Origin: Thermasporomyces sp036564245
Lineage (GTDB): Bacteria > Actinomycetota > Actinomycetes > Propionibacteriales > Actinopolymorphaceae
Direction: 5' to 3'
Length of the DNA: 64,000 bases
Assembly (NCBI GenBank): GCA_036564245.1
Contig: DATCKU010000035.1
Location: 1-64,000 of the forward strand
This document shows, piece after piece, positions 60,319 through 64,000 of the stretch. The translations under genes and the position numbers were made by a program. Numbering within the stretch: position 1 is the stretch's first letter; every line of letters starts with the position of its first letter. The notes under the pieces are model-generated. The model worked only from the letters and a program-made list of their open reading frames with translations. It did no database searches and was not told the origin of the DNA.

Positions 60319-61329
60319 TCAGACCACGTCTTTGCGTCTGGTGAAGAGCTCACGGATGATCTCCTCGACTTCAGCGTCGGCGACGTCGACATCGACCAGT
60401 GGGGCGACCGTGGCGAGCTGCTGCAGCACGACGGGCAGCGCCTCGCGGTCGATCTCGAGCCTCAGCACGCGATCGGACTCTCGGGTCACCTCGCCGTGAA
60501 CGTCGAGAGCCGACAGGTTCGCGGTCGCGATCGACTCGGCGTACGTCGCGCGCACCCGCTTGCGGGGTCGGGTGCGAAGAACGAGGTCGGCAAGCTGACC
60601 GTCGTACCAGATCCGGCCATGATCGACGATCAACACCCGCTCACATAGTGCCTCGATGTCGTCCATGTCATGGCTCGTCACGAGAATCGTGGTGTTGCGG
60701 CGCCGGTTGATCTCGATCAGGAACTCACGCACCCGGGCCGTCGCCACCACGTCGAGACCGATCGTCGGCTCGTCCAGGAAAAGGATCTCGGGACGATGCA
60801 GCAGCGCCGTCAACAGCTCCATCCGCATGCGTTCGCCGAGCGAGAGCTTGCGAACCTGAACCGAGAGGAGGTCGGTCACGTCGAGCAACTCGGCAAGCTC
60901 CGTGACACTGGCCGAGAAGTCCTCGTCGGTCAGGTCGTACATCTGCTTGTGGAGCAGCAAGGTGTCCATCGCCGGCACGTCCCACCACAGCATGGTCTTC
61001 TGCCCCATCACGAGGGAAATTCGCTTCAGGTAGTCGGGACGAAGTTCGGCGGGACGGTAGCCGAGCACGTCGAGCTCGCCGGACGTCGGATGCAGCAACC
61101 CCGACAGCATCTTCAAGGTGGTGGTCTTTCCTGCGCCGTTCGGGCCGAGCAGGCCGACGATCTCACCTCTGGCGATCTGGAAGTCGATGCCGTCGACAGC
61201 GAGCCGGGTTTGGTACTGCCGGTTGAAGACGCTCTTCAGACCACTCCACAAGCCGGCTCCTTGCTCGTGGAACTTGTAGGTCTTCGTCAGGCTCCTTGCT
61301 GTGACGACATAATCACCGTTCGCCTTCAT
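60319..61329 (-). CDS. ABC exporter ATP-binding protein (COG4586 type)
   Basis: A 336-residue ATPase of the ABC-2 exporters. Walker A GLLGPNGAGKTTTLKML, signature LSLGERMRMELLTALLH, Walker B ILFLDEPTIGLD and the switch histidine in VTSHDMDDIEAL are all intact. The ~80-residue C-terminal extension carries strands (RVRATYAESIATANLSALDV, LQQLATVAPLVDVDVADAEVEEIIRELF). A long insertion precedes Walker A (KSVFNRQYQTRLAVDGIDF), typical of COG4586. Start: ATG at 61329. It is first of the operon. Function may be export of an antibiotic, lipid or wall compound. Confidence 0.93.
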   Translation of the reverse strand: MKANGDYVVTARSLTKTYKFHEQGAGLWSGLKSVFNRQYQTRLAVDGIDFQIARGEIVGLLGPNGAGKTTTLKMLSGLLHPTSGELDVLGYRPAELRPDYLKRISLVMGQKTMLWWDVPAMDTLLLHKQMYDLTDEDFSASVTELAELLDVTDLLSVQVRKLSLGERMRMELLTALLHRPEILFLDEPTIGLDVVATARVREFLIEINRRRNTTILVTSHDMDDIEALCERVLIVDHGRIWYDGQLADLVLRTRPRKRVRATYAESIATANLSALDVHGEVTRESDRVLRLEIDREALPVVLQQLATVAPLVDVDVADAEVEEIIRELFTRRKDVV

Positions 61330-61427
61330 CGAAGTGCATTCTGCCCGATCGCGTAGGCGCCCGCCAGCCACCCTGTTCGACCGCGAGCGGCCGACGATCG
61401 CAACCCGGCGAGGTGATCATTTGAGGC

Positions 61428-61433
61428 TAACCT
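61428..61433 (+). promoter_or_regulatory. Putative -10 box for a leaderless DUF885 transcript
   Basis: TAACCT lies 6 nt before ATG 61440. It fits TANNNT; no Shine-Dalgarno at usual spacing is seen. Confidence 0.4.
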
Positions 61434-61439
61434 GAAAGC

Positions 61440-63137
61440 ATGCAACGCCATCTCCTCGACGACGTAGCCAACCGCTACGTCGACGCGATGGCCGCACTCG
61501 ACCCGATCACTGCGACGTACCTCGGCATTGCCGGCTACGAGAATCTTCTGACCGACTACTCTCCGGAAGGCTTCGCAGCCCGTGCCGAGCTCACCCGTGA
61601 CACCCTCACCCAGCTCGCCACGCTTGCCTCACAACGCGGTACCGATCAGGACGCCGTGTCCATCGACGCGATGCAGGAGCGACTGGGCGTCGCGATCGAC
61701 CTCTACGACGCCGGCGTCACCACCAGCACGCTCAACGTCTTCTCAAGCCCGATGCGCAGTATCCGGTCGACATTCGACCTGATGCCCACCGCAACGAGCC
61801 ACGACTGGAGGGCCGTCGCGGACCGGCTCCACCAAGTCCCGACTGCGCTCCGCGGATATCAACGGACACTGACAGAGGCCTGTGCAGCCGGACAGGCACC
61901 TGCACGGCGTCAGATCGAGGCGTGCATCGAACAATGCGAGTCCTGGTTGCCTCCAGCCAGTGACTTCTTCGGTGACCTCGTTCGCCAAGCCAACGTTGAC
62001 ACCACCCTTGCGGCGACGCTGGAGGCAGGTGCCGCGGCTGCCCGCGGCGCCTTCGCGGAGTTCACCGAGTTTCTTCGTTCGTTGCTACCTATCGGACGTG
62101 ACCGCGACGCGGTAGGTCGCGACGTGTTCGCCCTGCATGCCCGCGAGTGCCTGGGAATCGAGATCGACCTTGACGAGGCGTATGCGTGGGGCTGGGAGGA
62201 GCTGCACCGCATCCAGCGAGAGATCGTGGCCACGGCCAAGGACGTCGACCCGAGCGGTCGAGTCGGCGCGGCAGTCGACCGACTCGACCGCGATCCGGCA
62301 CGGCAGATCGTGGGCACGGAATCCTTTCTGGAATGGCTGCAGGAGCAGACCGACCGCAGCATCGCCGAGCTCGACGGCACGCATTTCGACATTCCCGAGC
62401 CGCTTCGTACGCTCACGTGCCGGATCGCCCCCACGTCGGACGGCACGATCTACTACACCGGACCCAGCGAAGATCTCTCCCGCCCGGGCACGATGTGGTG
62501 GTCGGTTCCACGACACGTGACGACGTTCAGCACCTGGCGGGAGCTCGTCACGGTCTACCACGAAGGCGTACCAGGCCATCATCTGCAGATCGGCGGAACC
62601 GCCCATCAGACCGACACGCTGAATCGCTGGCAACGCCGCATGTGCTGGGTACCCGGCCACGGCGAAGGGTGGGCGCTCTACGTGGAGCGCTTGATGGACG
62701 AGCTCGGGTTCTTCTCCGATCCAGGCACCCGGCTCGGCATGCTCACAGCCCAAGCCTCACGGGCGATACGCGTCATCCTCGACATCGGCATGCATCTGGA
62801 GCTCGTGATCCCACCGAATCGATCCGGATGGCATGTCGGAGAGAGATGGACCCCCGAGCTCGGGTTCGAGTTCCTGGCCAAGCACAGCCGGGCAGACAAG
62901 GCGCTCATCTACCGTGAGCTCAACCGCTGCCTCGGTGCGCCGGCACGCGCTGCGTCGTACAAGCTCGGCGAACGAATCTGGCTACAGGCCAGGTCTAACG
63001 CCCGGGAAAGGCTTGGGGCCGGTTTCAGCCTGAAGACGTTCCATGACACGGCCTTGCGGCTTGGCTCGATCGGTCTGGGTCCGTTCTGCCGCGCGCTCGA
63101 CCGTTCCCTGGGTGCAGCGCACGACAACGGGAAGTAA
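61440..63137 (+). CDS. DUF885 family putative zinc metallopeptidase
   Basis: A 565-residue cytoplasmic protein of the DUF885 family. The metal motif is YHEGVPGHHLQ (His374-Glu375 and His380-His381), and a second conserved acid is in GHGEGWALYVERLMDELG (Glu409), as in M32-like and other gluzincin-like enzymes. The N-terminus (LDDVANRYVDAMAALDPITATYLG) is typical of the family. No signal peptide is visible. Reported roles in the family are vague; carboxypeptidase-like activity is likely but unproven. Start: ATG at 61440, probably leaderless. Divergent from the ABC operon. Confidence 0.88.
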   Translation: MQRHLLDDVANRYVDAMAALDPITATYLGIAGYENLLTDYSPEGFAARAELTRDTLTQLATLASQRGTDQDAVSIDAMQERLGVAIDLYDAGVTTSTLNVFSSPMRSIRSTFDLMPTATSHDWRAVADRLHQVPTALRGYQRTLTEACAAGQAPARRQIEACIEQCESWLPPASDFFGDLVRQANVDTTLAATLEAGAAAARGAFAEFTEFLRSLLPIGRDRDAVGRDVFALHARECLGIEIDLDEAYAWGWEELHRIQREIVATAKDVDPSGRVGAAVDRLDRDPARQIVGTESFLEWLQEQTDRSIAELDGTHFDIPEPLRTLTCRIAPTSDGTIYYTGPSEDLSRPGTMWWSVPRHVTTFSTWRELVTVYHEGVPGHHLQIGGTAHQTDTLNRWQRRMCWVPGHGEGWALYVERLMDELGFFSDPGTRLGMLTAQASRAIRVILDIGMHLELVIPPNRSGWHVGERWTPELGFEFLAKHSRADKALIYRELNRCLGAPARAASYKLGERIWLQARSNARERLGAGFSLKTFHDTALRLGSIGLGPFCRALDRSLGAAHDNGK

Positions 63138-63228
63138 CAACGCACACCACAGCCGCGGCGGCGGCATGTAACCGCGTGACCCCGGACTGGTCGGGGAGCG
63201 ACGATGGCGTACGCAGATATCCGTGCGC

Positions 63229-64000
63229 TCAGCGGTGCAGTGCATCCTGCAGCATGTCGTCGCCGGCGCCCAACGCACTGGCGGTAAGCGCAAGGTCTGC
63301 CGCGCGCACCGTCTGGTCCCGACCGGCCGCCTTGGCTGCGTAGAGCGCCCGGTCCGCGAGCTCGAGCAGCTCGTCGAGCGTGCTTCCAGTCTCCGGGTAT
63401 GTGGCGAGCCCAACGGAGACCGTGATCCAGACGTCGACGACCTCTGAGTCTGGCCCGTTGACCGCGATCCGTAGTGGAGTGTTGGCGATCTCGGTGCGGA
63501 TCCGTTCGGCGATCTCGAACGCCTCTTTCTCCCCGACACTCGGGAGCGCGATGACGAACTCTTCTCCGCCGAACCGGCCGACGATGTCGCAGCTACGGGT
63601 CAGGTTCTGCATCGCCTCGGCCACGGCACGCAGGGCGCGGTCACCCACCAGGTGACCGTGTTGTGCATTCACTGCCCGGAAGTAGTCGATGTCGATGAAG
63701 AGGATCGCCATGTGCTCCTGGCGAGCCGAGATGCGCCGCAGCAGCCGCTCCACGCGCTCACGCCACCAGGGGAAGTTGGCGACCTCGGTCTTCTGGTCGG
63801 TCGTGACTTCCTCTTCGAGCTGTCGCAGGAGCAGTGCCCGCTGTGCCGTCAGGGTCACCGGTATCGCCAGCAGCACAAGAGCTGGACTGAGCATTGCGGC
63901 GGCGGTCACGACGCATGCGAGGCCGCCGGTCATCGCGTCGACCGCCCACTCTGCCGGTCCTCCGAACGCATCACGTGCGGTGCTTTCAGGCTCGAGCAGT
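63229..64000 (-). CDS. Membrane-linked diguanylate cyclase (5' part outside window)
   Basis: C-terminal ~256 residues of a GGDEF protein; the frame is open to the right edge, so the start lies beyond. A hydrophobic segment (TGGLACVVTAAAMLSPALVLLAIPVTLTAQ) leads into the GGDEF domain. FIDIDYFRAVNAQHGHLVGD binds metal; the active loop is RFGGEEFVI (GGEEF), competent for c-di-GMP synthesis. Then IRTEIANTPL and VSVGLATYPETGSTLDELLELADRALYAAKAAGRD. I see no EAL domain in the part present. The upstream sensor cannot be described. Confidence 0.9.
   Translation of the reverse strand, partial: LLEPESTARDAFGGPAEWAVDAMTGGLACVVTAAAMLSPALVLLAIPVTLTAQRALLLRQLEEEVTTDQKTEVANFPWWRERVERLLRRISARQEHMAILFIDIDYFRAVNAQHGHLVGDRALRAVAEAMQNLTRSCDIVGRFGGEEFVIALPSVGEKEAFEIAERIRTEIANTPLRIAVNGPDSEVVDVWITVSVGLATYPETGSTLDELLELADRALYAAKAAGRDQTVRAADLALTASALGAGDDMLQDALHR

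Overview
The window is high-GC, densely packed, almost entirely chromosomal-core DNA from an actinomycete. Lineage markers are RbpA, a WhiB-family Fe-S regulator, an MprA/MprB-like two-component pair followed by a PepD/HtrA-like protease, a PimB-like mannosyltransferase, the actinobacterial qcrCAB/ctaE cluster with a di-haem QcrC, an ATP-dependent DNA ligase and UdgX. Gene content fits a Propionibacteriales-like soil actinomycete, but genus cannot be fixed from the sequence alone. I see no prophage, insertion sequence, integrase, CRISPR array, rRNA or convincing tRNA.

Layout. 1-3.0 kb (minus strand): N-terminal part of the principal sigma factor (runs off the left edge), HhH-GPD protein, universal stress protein, WhiB. 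3.1-15 kb: glutamate-cysteine ligase-like enzyme, DNA polymerase IV, two hypothetical proteins, acylphosphatase, the two-component system with HtrA protease, pyrD and ATP-dependent ligase. 15-29.5 kb: a second (SigB-type) sigma factor, PfkB kinase, MetQ-like lipoprotein, YghZ-type aldo-keto reductase, a GH172/DUF2961 protein, ArfB-like hydrolase, spermidine-synthase-like protein, TesB, DUF2277, ribokinase, EcsC protein, a Tat-exported family-10-like glycosidase, RbpA and SecG. 29.5-39 kb: MFS exporter, a frameshifted D-aminoacylase, YdeI, two tandem ROK kinases behind an SRPBCC gene, DUF3500, an MHS-type MFS symporter and UdgX.

39.6-56.5 kb resembles, in gene order, the Mycobacterium tuberculosis Rv2188c-Rv2196 region: SRPBCC-PimB, peptidase-MA-like protein, NlpC/P60 hydrolase, DEDDh-GIY-YIG nuclease, trpD, ctaE, qcrC, qcrA and qcrB. 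Inserted into it are a NYN-domain protein, a methyltransferase, an orphan ECF41 sigma factor, a stand-alone Lrp ligand domain and a degenerate receiver protein. A cyclic-di-AMP (ydaO-type) riboswitch precedes the NlpC/P60 gene.

56.8-64 kb: a two-gene methyltransferase-nucleotidyltransferase operon facing a three-gene ABC-2 exporter operon, a DUF885 metallopeptidase-like protein and the 3' part of a diguanylate cyclase gene. The pair at 56.8-58.6 kb is the best candidate here for an undescribed module. Other points worth attention are a 38-bp perfect palindrome, a divergent pair of DnaA boxes outside any origin, the riboswitch, and several probable leaderless starts (a TANNNT box 6-8 nt before the start codon).
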